A DNA stretch of 64,000 bases from Streptomyces toyocaensis (GTDB lineage Bacteria; Actinomycetota; Actinomycetes; Streptomycetales; Streptomycetaceae): positions 62,001 to 126,000 of the forward strand of contig NZ_JFCB01000012.1 in NCBI RefSeq assembly GCF_000725125.1, read 5' to 3'. Within the stretch, counting starts at the first letter, position 1, and each line of letters opens with the position of its first letter. The notes beneath the pieces are model-generated. The model was not told where the DNA came from, did not search any database, and worked only from the letters and a program-made list of their open reading frames with translations. This document shows, in pieces, positions 16,762 to 24,668 of this stretch. Made by a program: the position numbers and the translations under genes.

Positions 16762-17415
16762 TCAATTTCCTGGTCCGTGCGGGATTCCCCGGTTGCGCCG
16801 GTCGTGTCCCGGCAGCTCCTGGCCGGTCCGCTCCTGAGAGCGTGCCCGATGCCAGCGGGCGAGCAAACCGCCGGGGACTTCCTCCGCCGTGAGCGCGAAG
16901 ACGAGATGGTCCCGCCAGGCCCCGTCGATGTGGAGATATCGGGGCCGCAGCCCCTCCTCGCGGAATCCGAGTTTCTCCACCACCCTGCGGCTCGGCCCGT
17001 TCTCCGGACGAATGCAGACCTCGATGCGGTGCAGGCCGACCGTGCGGAAACAGTGGTCCACGGCCATCGCCACGGCCGTCGGCACCACTCCCCGCCCCGC
17101 CACGGACTCGTCCACCCAGTACCCGACATGGCCCGAGCACATGGAGCCCCAGGTGATCCCCGCGACCGTCAACTGGCCTACCAGACGGCCCTGGTACTCG
17201 ATGACGAACGGCAGCATCCGGCCGGCGTTCGCCTCCGAGCGGAGGTGGCGGACCATCTGACGGTAGGTCGGGCGGTGCGTGATCGGGCCGCTCGGGGTGG
17301 GCGGCGGGATCGTCGCCTCCCAGGGGCGCAGCCAGTCGCGGTTGCGCCGGTTGACCTCGCGCCAGACCTTCTGGTCGCGCAGCTTGATCGGCCGGAGGAC
17401 GATGTCGCCGTCCAC
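16762..17415 (-). CDS. GNAT acetyltransferase (RimJ/RimL type), last gene of the galU-moa operon
   Basis: 217-aa acetyltransferase of the RimJ/RimL group: G-D-I-V-L-R-P-I-K-L-R-D at the start, acetyl-CoA region around S-V-A-G-R-G-V-V-P-T-A, and E-N-G-P-S-R-R-V-V-E-K-L-G-F near residue 150, the hallmark of ribosomal-protein acetyltransferase-like enzymes. The first standard start is GTG at 17415. The frame stays open upstream to a CTG at 17445 that overlaps the mogB stop and has GGGGG in front (L-N-S-P-H-W-P-V-E-L). Homologues as I remember them include these residues, so the true start may be CTG. Confidence 0.85.
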   Translation of the reverse strand: MDGDIVLRPIKLRDQKVWREVNRRNRDWLRPWEATIPPPTPSGPITHRPTYRQMVRHLRSEANAGRMLPFVIEYQGRLVGQLTVAGITWGSMCSGHVGYWVDESVAGRGVVPTAVAMAVDHCFRTVGLHRIEVCIRPENGPSRRVVEKLGFREEGLRPRYLHIDGAWRDHLVFALTAEEVPGGLLARWHRARSQERTGQELPGHDRRNRGIPHGPGN

Positions 17416-17441
17416 CAGCTCGACCGGCCAGTGCGGGCTGT

Positions 17442-17984
17442 TCAGCTCGCACCCCCGCCACTGGCGTCCGGCCTGGGGTGGTCCCCGCCGCGGAGCTGGT
17501 CCACGGCATGCCGGAGCAGCGGTTCCAGGACGGCCAGGCCGTCCTTCACCCCGCCGCTGGACCCGGGCAGGTTGACGATCAGGGTCCGGCCCGCGACCCC
17601 GGCGACGCCCCGGGAGAGGGCGGCCGTGGGCACCTTGTCCCGGCCGTACGCGCGGATGGCCTCCGGGATGCCGGGGACCTCGTGGTCGATCACCCGGCGG
17701 GTCGCCTCGGGGGTGCGGTCGGTCGGCGAGACGCCGGTGCCGCCGGTGGTCACGACGACGTCGTACCCGGCGTCGGCGCCCGCGCGCAGGGCGGCCTCGA
17801 CGGGGTCGCCGTCGGGGACCACCTGAGGCCCGTCGACCGCGAAACCGAAGCGCCGCAGGCCCTCCGCGACCAGCGGGCCGCCCTTGTCCTCGTAGACACC
17901 GGCGGCGGCCCGGTTGGAGGCCGTGACCACCAGCGCGCTGTACGGCTCGAGGAGCGCGCCGCCGGCCGTCGCGTCGAGTGTCAT
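17442..17984 (-). CDS. mogB: Molybdenum cofactor biosynthesis protein MogB/MoaB
   Basis: 180-aa MoaB/Mog-fold protein that adenylylates molybdopterin before Mo insertion. T-T-G-G-T-G-V-S-P-T-D-R-T-P-E is the molybdopterin-binding signature (about residues 76-90), followed by N-L-P-G-S-S-G-G-V-K-D. ATG overlaps the moaC stop (ATGA). Part of the operon galU-glp-moaC-mogB-GNAT. Confidence 0.92.
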   Translation of the reverse strand: MTLDATAGGALLEPYSALVVTASNRAAAGVYEDKGGPLVAEGLRRFGFAVDGPQVVPDGDPVEAALRAGADAGYDVVVTTGGTGVSPTDRTPEATRRVIDHEVPGIPEAIRAYGRDKVPTAALSRGVAGVAGRTLIVNLPGSSGGVKDGLAVLEPLLRHAVDQLRGGDHPRPDASGGGAS

Positions 17985-18520
17985 GCCCGGCTCCAGTCGC
18001 CCGACGTGCCGCCCGTCTTCTGCTCCACCCGCACGTCCGTGATGACCGCCTCCTTGTCGACCGCCTTGACCATGTCGATCACGGTGAGCGCGGCGACCGA
18101 CACCGCGGTGAGCGCCTCCATCTCGACGCCCGTGCGGTCCGTCGTCTTCACGGTCGCCGCGATCTCCACGGCGTCGTCCGCGACCGACAGGTCCAGTTTC
18201 ACACCGGAGACCGACAACGGGTGGCACAGCGGGATCAGGTCCGGGGTGCGCTTGGCGCCCATGATGCCCGCGATGCGCGCGGTGGCCAGGGCGTCGCCCT
18301 TGGGGACGCCCTCGCCGCGCAGCAGCTCGATCACGCGCGGGGAGACGAGGACGCGGCCGGTGGCCCGCGCGGTGCGCGCGGTGACGTCCTTGGCGGACAC
18401 GTCGACCATCCGGGCGGCGCCCGCCTCGTCGATGTGGGTCAGACGGGACTGCCCGGAGGGTCCGGAGGGTCCGGCGGGTTCGGAGGGTCCGGGGGTGGCC
18501 CCCCGGGATGGCACGGTCAT
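17981..18520 (-). CDS. moaC: Cyclic pyranopterin monophosphate synthase MoaC
   Basis: 179-aa enzyme of molybdopterin synthesis (step from 8-oxo-cyclic-GTP to cPMP). L-T-H-I-D-E-x-G-A-A-R-M-V-D-V starts the conserved core, then L-I-P-L-C-H-P-L (catalytic His), M-E-A-L-T and D-M-V-K-A-V-D-K. The N-terminal 20 residues are a Pro/Gly/Ser-rich extension. ATG at 18520 has GGGAG about 11 nt upstream; an upstream start would add 15 residues. Couples to mogB by a 4-nt overlap. Confidence 0.93.
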   Translation of the reverse strand: MTVPSRGATPGPSEPAGPSGPSGQSRLTHIDEAGAARMVDVSAKDVTARTARATGRVLVSPRVIELLRGEGVPKGDALATARIAGIMGAKRTPDLIPLCHPLSVSGVKLDLSVADDAVEIAATVKTTDRTGVEMEALTAVSVAALTVIDMVKAVDKEAVITDVRVEQKTGGTSGDWSRA

Positions 18521-18606
18521 GATCGTGTGGCGCTCCCGGTCCTGGCCCGTCGCGGTGCGGCGCACGGGCCTGCTGTGCGCGACACGGTACCGCCAACCGG
18601 GGGTGC

Positions 18607-19929
18607 TCAGCCGAGCAGGACCACCTCGACCTCGGTGCCGGGCGTGACGGACTCGGTGTCCTCCGGGACGACGATCAGGGCGTCGGCCCGCGCGAGGGCC
18701 GCCACGAGGTGCGATCCGGCGCCGCCCACCGGCGTCACCGTGCCGTCGGCGTACCGGCCGCGCAGGAACTGACGGCGGCCCTTCGGCGAGGTCAGTGCCC
18801 GGCTCGCGGTGAGCTTCGCGCGGGTCCTCGGCCGGTGCACGTCCGTCAGACCCATCAGGGTGCGGATGGCGGGGCGGACGAACAGCTCGAAGGAGACGTA
18901 GGAGGAGACCGGGTTGCCCGGCAGGGCGAGCAGCGGGGTGTGGTCGGGGCCGATGGAGCCGAAGCCCTGGGGCTTGCCCGGCTGCATGGCGAGGCGGCGG
19001 AAGTCGACGCCGCTGCCGGGCTCGTCCTCGTCGGCGGTGTACGACAGCGCCTCCTTGACGACGTCGTACGCTCCGACGCTCACGCCGCCGGTGGTGACCA
19101 TCAGGTCGGCGCGGACGAGCTGGTCCTCGATGGTGTCCCGCAGGGTCGCGGCGTCGTCGGCGACGGCGCCCACGCGGTAGGCGATCGCCCCGGCGTCCCG
19201 CGCGGCGGCGGTCAGGGCGAAGCTGTTGGAGTCGTAGATCTGACCCGGACGCAGTTCCTCGTCGGGCTGGACGAGTTCGCTGCCGGTGGAGAGCACCACC
19301 ACGCGCGGGCGCGGGCGCACCCGGACCGTGCCGCGGCCGATGGCGGCCAGCAGGGAGATCTGCGGAGGGCCGAGGACGGTGCCGGCCGCCAGGGCACGGT
19401 CACCGGCCCTGACGTCGCTGCCCTGGGCACGCACGTGCGCGCGCGGCCCGGCCGGGCGGTACACGTTCACCTGCCCGGTGGCGCCCTCGGGGGCCAGGCT
19501 GCGGGCGCGCATCCCGGCGGCCGGGCCCTCCCCCAGGCCGCCGTCGGTCCACTCGACGGGGACGACCGTCTCGGCGCCCGGCGGGAGCGGGGCGCCGGTC
19601 ATGATGCGGGCGGCCTGACCGGGACCGACGTGGAGGAGTTCGGCCTGTCCCGCGGCGACGTCCCCGACGACCTCGAGAGCCGCCGGGTACTGCTCACTGG
19701 CGCCCGCGACGTCCGCGACCCGCACCGCGTACCCGTCCATGGAGCTGTTGTCGAACGGGGGCAGGGACACCGGCACCGTGACGTCCTCCACCAGGACGCA
19801 GCCCTGGGCGTCGAGGAGGTGCAGCTCGATGGGTTCGAGGGGACGGACGGTCCTGAGGATGTCGTCCAGGTGCTCGTCCACCGACCAGAGGTGGTCCGGG
19901 CCTGCGGAGCGGGGCGCGGCGGTGCTCAA
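18607..19929 (-). CDS. glp: Gephyrin-like molybdotransferase Glp (MoeA family)
   Basis: 440-aa MoeA/gephyrin-E-domain protein. P-P-F-D-N-S-S-M-D-G-Y-A is the MoeA signature (about residues 57-68). I-M-T-G-A-P-L-P-P-G-A-E, S-T-G-S-E-L and T-T-G-G-V-S-V-G-A-Y-D follow, and the C-terminal domain IV is present. MoeA proteins insert molybdate into adenylylated molybdopterin; in actinobacteria Glp has also been tied to FtsZ through GlpR. The TTG start overlaps the galU stop (TTGA). glpR is found 3 kb downstream. Confidence 0.88.
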   Translation of the reverse strand: MSTAAPRSAGPDHLWSVDEHLDDILRTVRPLEPIELHLLDAQGCVLVEDVTVPVSLPPFDNSSMDGYAVRVADVAGASEQYPAALEVVGDVAAGQAELLHVGPGQAARIMTGAPLPPGAETVVPVEWTDGGLGEGPAAGMRARSLAPEGATGQVNVYRPAGPRAHVRAQGSDVRAGDRALAAGTVLGPPQISLLAAIGRGTVRVRPRPRVVVLSTGSELVQPDEELRPGQIYDSNSFALTAAARDAGAIAYRVGAVADDAATLRDTIEDQLVRADLMVTTGGVSVGAYDVVKEALSYTADEDEPGSGVDFRRLAMQPGKPQGFGSIGPDHTPLLALPGNPVSSYVSFELFVRPAIRTLMGLTDVHRPRTRAKLTASRALTSPKGRRQFLRGRYADGTVTPVGGAGSHLVAALARADALIVVPEDTESVTPGTEVEVVLLG

Positions 19930-20837
19930 CGTTGCTGCATCTCCTCGGTGACGTACTGGTGGAGCCAGGTCCGGAAGTCCGGGCCGAGGTCCTCACGTTC
20001 GCACGCGAGTCGGACAATGGCACGCAGGTAGTCGCCACGGTCGCCGGTGTCATAGCGGCGGCCCTTGAAGACGACGCCGTGGACCGGGCCGCCGATCCTC
20101 TCGTCGGCCACGAGCTGCTGGAGGGCGTCGGTGAGCTGGATCTCGCCGCCGCGGCCGGGCTCGGTCTTGCGCAGTATGTCGAAGACGGCCGGGTCGAGGA
20201 CGTAGCGGCCGATGATGGCGTAGTTCGAGGGCGCGTCCTCGGGGGCGGGCTTCTCGACCAGGCCGCCGATCTTCACGACGTCGGAGTCCGCGGTGGTCTC
20301 GACGGCGGCGCAGCCGTAGAGGTGGATCTGCTCGGGAGCCACCTCCATGAGCGCGATGACGCTGCCGCCGTACTGCTGCTGGACGTCGATCATGCGCTGG
20401 AGCAGGGGGTCGCGCGGGTCGATCAGGTCGTCACCGAGGAGGACGGCGAAGGGCTCGTGGCCGACGTGCGGGGCGGCGCACAGCACGGCGTGGCCGAGCC
20501 CCTTCGGGTCGCCCTGACGCACGTAGTGCATGGTGGCCAGGTCGCTGGACTCCTGCACCTTGGCGAGGCGGCCGGCGTCGCCCTTCTTCTGGAGGGCGGA
20601 CTCCAGCTCGTAGTTGCGGTCGAAGTGGTCCTCCAGCGGGCGCTTGTTGCGGCCCGTCACCATGAGGACGTCGTCGAGACCGGCGGAGACGGCCTCTTCG
20701 ACCACGTACTGGATCGCCGGCTTGTCGACGACCGGCAGCATCTCCTTGGGAGTGGCCTTGGTGGCCGGCAGGAACCGGGTACCGAGACCGGCTGCGGGGA
20801 TGACAGCCTTGCTGATCCGAGGGTGTGACTGTGACAT
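19926..20837 (-). CDS. galU: UTP--glucose-1-phosphate uridylyltransferase
   Basis: 303-aa nucleotidyltransferase making UDP-glucose for wall polymers and glycosylation. The nucleotide loop A-A-G-L-G-T-R-F-L-P-A-T-K and P-K-E-M-L-P-V-V-D-K-P are diagnostic (about residues 13-37). Start M-S-Q-S-H-P-R (20837) was chosen. First gene of a five-gene operon that otherwise handles molybdopterin; the pairing with glp may reflect a wall-growth role of glp. Confidence 0.93.
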   Translation of the reverse strand: MSQSHPRISKAVIPAAGLGTRFLPATKATPKEMLPVVDKPAIQYVVEEAVSAGLDDVLMVTGRNKRPLEDHFDRNYELESALQKKGDAGRLAKVQESSDLATMHYVRQGDPKGLGHAVLCAAPHVGHEPFAVLLGDDLIDPRDPLLQRMIDVQQQYGGSVIALMEVAPEQIHLYGCAAVETTADSDVVKIGGLVEKPAPEDAPSNYAIIGRYVLDPAVFDILRKTEPGRGGEIQLTDALQQLVADERIGGPVHGVVFKGRRYDTGDRGDYLRAIVRLACEREDLGPDFRTWLHQYVTEEMQQR

Positions 20838-20891
20838 GGCGGACACCATATCCGGTGCCTTTGCAGGGAATCTGCGGCTCCGGTCAATTAC

Positions 20892-20905
20892 TGCTCATAT
20901 GAGCA
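20892..20905. promoter_or_regulatory. 14-bp perfect palindrome in a divergent promoter region
   Basis: TGCTCATATGAGCA lies in an AT-rich patch between galU and the formyl-THF cyclo-ligase gene, 25 bp before the latter's TTG start. Possible operator or core promoter of either gene. Confidence 0.4.
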
Positions 20906-20929
20906 TATTGGAACGGTACGGGTACAGAC

Positions 20930-21544
20930 TTGAAACACAACGACCGCGCGGACGAGTCTGACAAGCGGGTGCTGCGACGCCAAATCCTTCAGGTGAGGCA
21001 AGGCCTGACGGCGGCTGACATGCGGGAATCCGCGACCGCCCTGGCCCGGCAGGCACGCGCGCTGCCCGAACTCCAGCAGGCGCGCACGGTGGCGGCGTAC
21101 GTCTCCGTGGGGAGCGAACCCGGCACGCTCGCGCTGCTGGACACGCTGCGCGCGCGGGGCGTACGCGTCCTCCTGCCCGCGCTGCTGCCCGACAACGACC
21201 TCGACTGGGGCGTGTACACCGGGGAGGGATCCCTCGCACGGGTGCGGCACGGCGGACGCATGACCCTGTCCGAACCGGCCGGCGAGCGCCTCGGACCGGA
21301 CGCCGTCACGGAGGCGGACGTCGTCCTGCTGCCCGGACTGGCCGTGGACGCACGGGGGATGCGGCTCGGGCGCGGCGGCGGCTCCTACGACCGTGTCCTC
21401 GCCCGGCTGGACCGCGCGGGCGCTCGTCCGGCCCTGGTGGTCCTGCTGTACGACTCCGAGGTGGTCGCCGACGTCCCCGCGGAACCGCACGACCGGCCGG
21501 TGCACGCCGTGGTGACACCGTCCGGGGTACGGCGGTTCGGCTGA
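20930..21544 (+). CDS. 5-formyltetrahydrofolate cyclo-ligase
   Basis: 204-aa ATP-dependent enzyme that converts 5-formyl-THF to 5,10-methenyl-THF. K-R-V-L-R-R-Q-I-L-Q-V-R at the start, L-P-A-L-L in the middle, and the ATP-site signature R-L-G-R-G-G-G-S-Y-D-R (about residues 144-154). TTG start. Divergent from galU, a conserved actinobacterial order. Confidence 0.92.
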   Translation: MKHNDRADESDKRVLRRQILQVRQGLTAADMRESATALARQARALPELQQARTVAAYVSVGSEPGTLALLDTLRARGVRVLLPALLPDNDLDWGVYTGEGSLARVRHGGRMTLSEPAGERLGPDAVTEADVVLLPGLAVDARGMRLGRGGGSYDRVLARLDRAGARPALVVLLYDSEVVADVPAEPHDRPVHAVVTPSGVRRFG

Positions 21545-21570
21545 CCTCCCGGCGCACCCCCGGACACGCG

Positions 21571-21602
21571 ATCGGCCCCCACGCGTGCGCGTGGAGGCCG
21601 AT
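21571..21602. terminator. Bidirectional terminator hairpin
   Basis: ATCGGCC ... GGCCGAT enclosing CACGCG/CGCGTG, between the convergent cyclo-ligase and acylase genes. Confidence 0.65.
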
Positions 21603-21624
21603 GGGGCGGTGGGCCGGCCCCGGG

Positions 21625-24453
21625 TCAGGGCTTGAGCAGCAGGGTGTCGCTCGTGCCGTCCTTGACCGCCTTGTCGGAGAACGGCCACTCCAGCAGCTCG
21701 CCCTCGGCCCACTTGTCCGTCTGGTCGACGTAATGGGCGCTGTAGGCGTGCCCCGAGGCGCCGGTGAGGTTGATCCACCGCGACTTGTCGAGGTCGCCGA
21801 GGTTCACCACCATCCGCATGGACGGCACCCACACGACCTGGTAGCCGCCTGCCGCGTTCCAGCCGGTCGCGTTGACCGTCGCCTCGCCCCCGCCGAGCTT
21901 CCACGGGCCGCGGTTGAGGACGTACTGCAGGAAGCCGGGGCCCTCGGTGCCGAGCGTCTGATTCTTCAGGAACAGGCGGTGCAGCCGGCCCCAGCTCCAG
22001 GAGTCGATGTCCTTGCCGAGCTTGGCGGTCAGCTCCCAGCGGGCGTCGATCATGGCCCGCTTGAACAGCTCGTCACGGTTGTCGGCGCCGGGACGGGTGC
22101 CCCTCTTGGGCGTCGTCCACCACTCGCTGTCCTTGTCCTCCTTCAGCTGGCGGACCACCTCGAACCAGCGGTCGCCGCCGTCCGGCTGCGCCTGGTCGGC
22201 GGCGCGCCGGCCGCACTCGCGGACCTTGCCCGTCTCGTCGGCGGGACCGGTGGTGTTGACCGGGTCGACCCACAGGCACTGGCCCTCCACCCGCAGCTCC
22301 TTGGGCAGCTTGTGGCCGAAGGCGAGCTTAAGGATGTTGCGCCACACGGCGTTGAAGTAGGCGGCGGCGGCCGAGTCGGCGTCCTGGGTGTAGTCCCAGC
22401 CCTCCAGCAGCTTCTGCGCCTCGCGCACGGCCTTGTCGCCGGTGTCGATCTTCAGCAGGTCGGGCACCAGCAGCCTGGCGACGGAGCTCGAGTTGTCGAG
22501 CTGCATCTGCCGCATGTCCTCGGTGGAGATCTTGCCGCCGTCCTTGATCTTCGTCTGGATCAGGTCGGTGATGCGCTGACTGCGGGCGCCGTAACCCCAG
22601 TCCGTGGTCAGCGTGTAGGGGTAGTCCTCGCCGACGACGGCCTGGTTGGCGGTGACGATGTAGCCGCGCTCCGGGTCGTACTCGAAGGGCAGCGCGTCCT
22701 GCTCGATCCAGCCGGTCCACCGGTAGTCGGGGTTCCAGCCCGGGGCCGGGACGGAGCCGTCGTGCTTCTCCGCGCGGGTGGGGATCTTGCCCGGCAGCGT
22801 GTAGCCGATGTGGCCCTCGGTGTCCGCGTAGACGAGGTTCTGCGACGGCACCTCGAACAGCGCGGCCGCCTCGCGGAAGTCGTCCCAGTTCTTCGCGCGG
22901 TTGATGGCGAAGACGGAGTCCATGGTGCGGCCGGGGTCCAGCGCGGTCCAGCGCAGGGCGACGCCGTAGCCGTCGCCCCGGTCGGGGGCGGAGCTGTCGA
23001 CGGTGGCCTTCTTGCCGGTCCTCACGAGTTCGTCGGAACGGTCGGACAGCAGCGGGCCGTTGTTGGTCTCGCGGACGACGATCTTCTGCGCCGTGCCGCC
23101 GGCGACCTCGATGGTCTCTTCACGGGTCTCGAACGGCACGACCTTGCCGTCGTACTGGTAGCCGTCGCCGGTGATCTTCTCCAGGTAGAGGTCGGTGACG
23201 TCGACGCCCGAGTTGGTCAGGCCCCAGGCGATGTCCTGGTTGTGGCCGATTATGACGCCGGGCATGCCCGCGAAGGTGTAGCCGGTCACGTCGTACTGGC
23301 ACGTGGCCGAGACGCTGCGGCAGTGCAGGCCCATCTGGTACCAGACCGACGGCAGCGCGGCCGACAGGTGCGGGTCGTTGGCGAGCAGCGGCTCGCCGGT
23401 GATGGTGTGGTCACCGGAGACGACCCAGGAGTTGGAGCCGATGCCGTCGCCGTTGACGCCGACGGCGGTGGGCAGGTCCCGCAGAACCTCCTGGAGGCCC
23501 GTGAGCTGACTCTCCAGGGCGGAGCCGCCGGTGCCGGTGCCTGTACCCGTGCCGGTGCCTGTACCCGTGCCCGTGCCGGTTCCCGTGCCGGTGCCGGTTC
23601 CCGTGCCCGTTCCGGTGCCGGTTCCTGTACCCGTGCCGGTCCCGTTCCCGGTTCCCGTCGCCCCGCCCTGCTCGTACGCCCCGGTGAGCTCGTTGTACTG
23701 GCCCTCCTGGATCACCGGCTTGTTCCTGCCGTACGGGTACTCCGGGTACAGATCGGCGATCTGCTGGGGACCGAGGCGGCTGGTCATCAGCGCGCGGTCG
23801 ATCTCGTCCTGCATGTTGCCGCGCAGGTCCCAGGCCATCGCCTTCAGCCAGGCCACGGAGTCGACCGGCGTCCACTCACCGGGCCTGTAGTCGTTCTCGA
23901 AGCCCAGCGCCGCGTACTCCAGGGAGATCTCCTTGCCCTCCTTGCCCGCCAGATAGGCGTTGACCCCCTTGGCGTACGCCTGGAGGTACTTCTTCGTGGC
24001 GGGGGAGAGCTTCTTGTCGTACTCCTCCTTGGCGACCCGGTCCCAGCCCAGCGTGCGCAGGAACTCGTCGTTGTCGACCTGGCCCTTGCCGAACATCTCC
24101 GACAGGCGCCCGGCGGTCATGTGCCGGCGCACGTCCATCTCGTAGAACCGGTCCTGCGCCTGGACGTAGCCCTGCGCCATGAACAGGTCCTCGTCGGAGG
24201 AGGCGTAGATCTGGGGGATGCCGTAGCCGTCGCGTCTGACGTCGACGGTCCCCGACAGGCCCTGGAGCGTGAGGGAGCCCTTGGTCTGCGGGAAGGAGGC
24301 GCGCACGGTGCTGACGGACCAGTACCCCCCGTAGGCGACACCGCCGATCAGGGCCAGCACGAGGACGAGCACGACCAGACGGGCTCTGCGCCCTTTCTTC
24401 CTGCCGGACGTGCCGGCCTGCTGACCCGTGGAGGCGGTGGTGTCGGTGGGCAT
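21625..24453 (-). CDS. Penicillin acylase-family Ntn hydrolase with Gly-Thr repeat linker
   Basis: 942-aa membrane-anchored or exported amidase (family S45: penicillin, glutaryl or acyl-homoserine-lactone acylases). The N-terminal basic segment and one helix ([14 protein letters not shown], about 28-41) act as signal/anchor. The alpha part with D-G-Y-G-I-P-Q-I-Y runs to about residue 260, then a spacer with about 20 Gly-Thr repeats (residues 266-308). The autoproteolytic nucleophile is Ser340 in G-S-N-S-W-V-V. ATG at 24453 has AAGGA 8 nt upstream. Physiological substrate unknown. Confidence 0.9.
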   Translation of the reverse strand: MPTDTTASTGQQAGTSGRKKGRRARLVVLVLVLALIGGVAYGGYWSVSTVRASFPQTKGSLTLQGLSGTVDVRRDGYGIPQIYASSDEDLFMAQGYVQAQDRFYEMDVRRHMTAGRLSEMFGKGQVDNDEFLRTLGWDRVAKEEYDKKLSPATKKYLQAYAKGVNAYLAGKEGKEISLEYAALGFENDYRPGEWTPVDSVAWLKAMAWDLRGNMQDEIDRALMTSRLGPQQIADLYPEYPYGRNKPVIQEGQYNELTGAYEQGGATGTGNGTGTGTGTGTGTGTGTGTGTGTGTGTGTGTGTGTGTGTGGSALESQLTGLQEVLRDLPTAVGVNGDGIGSNSWVVSGDHTITGEPLLANDPHLSAALPSVWYQMGLHCRSVSATCQYDVTGYTFAGMPGVIIGHNQDIAWGLTNSGVDVTDLYLEKITGDGYQYDGKVVPFETREETIEVAGGTAQKIVVRETNNGPLLSDRSDELVRTGKKATVDSSAPDRGDGYGVALRWTALDPGRTMDSVFAINRAKNWDDFREAAALFEVPSQNLVYADTEGHIGYTLPGKIPTRAEKHDGSVPAPGWNPDYRWTGWIEQDALPFEYDPERGYIVTANQAVVGEDYPYTLTTDWGYGARSQRITDLIQTKIKDGGKISTEDMRQMQLDNSSSVARLLVPDLLKIDTGDKAVREAQKLLEGWDYTQDADSAAAAYFNAVWRNILKLAFGHKLPKELRVEGQCLWVDPVNTTGPADETGKVRECGRRAADQAQPDGGDRWFEVVRQLKEDKDSEWWTTPKRGTRPGADNRDELFKRAMIDARWELTAKLGKDIDSWSWGRLHRLFLKNQTLGTEGPGFLQYVLNRGPWKLGGGEATVNATGWNAAGGYQVVWVPSMRMVVNLGDLDKSRWINLTGASGHAYSAHYVDQTDKWAEGELLEWPFSDKAVKDGTSDTLLLKP
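23530..23658. repeat. Hexameric (Gly-Thr) coding repeat
   Basis: About 20 imperfect copies of a 6-bp unit (GTGCCG/GTACCC-type on the plus strand) code for alternating Gly and Thr in the acylase linker. Codons vary between copies, which suggests selection on the peptide as well as slippage. Confidence 0.9.
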
Positions 24454-24618
24454 CGCTGTCCTTGCTGTCCTAACGCGAGCGGCAGGTCGGGCTGTGCTTT
24501 TAACTGAGCGCTGGAGCAACGATAGGCGCAGGGCTCCGCGCCCCTTGACGCGGAGTCGGGAACCAGCCCGGACGGACGTTCGATCTTGCCCTCGTCAGCG
24601 TCAAGAACGCGTCAAGAG

Positions 24619-24637
24619 TTAGGTAAGGTAACGAAGT
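24619..24637 (+). promoter_or_regulatory. Iron-box-like sequence
   Basis: TTAGGTAAGGTAACGAAG resembles the DmdR/DtxR box (TTAGGTTAGGCTAACCTAA) with one missing base and a degraded right arm. It lies 30 bp before the antiporter start. Weak evidence. Confidence 0.25.
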
Positions 24638-24668
24638 AGTTTGCCGCGGAAGCGGTGGATCGCATGCG

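Noticed and set aside
23530..23658. Repeat resembling a CRISPR array
   Set aside because: Units are 6 bp with no spacers and lie in frame in the acylase gene.
21601..24507. A 968-aa plus-strand open frame opposite the acylase gene
   Set aside because: Low-complexity shadow; the Ntn-hydrolase motifs and ribosome site are on the minus strand.
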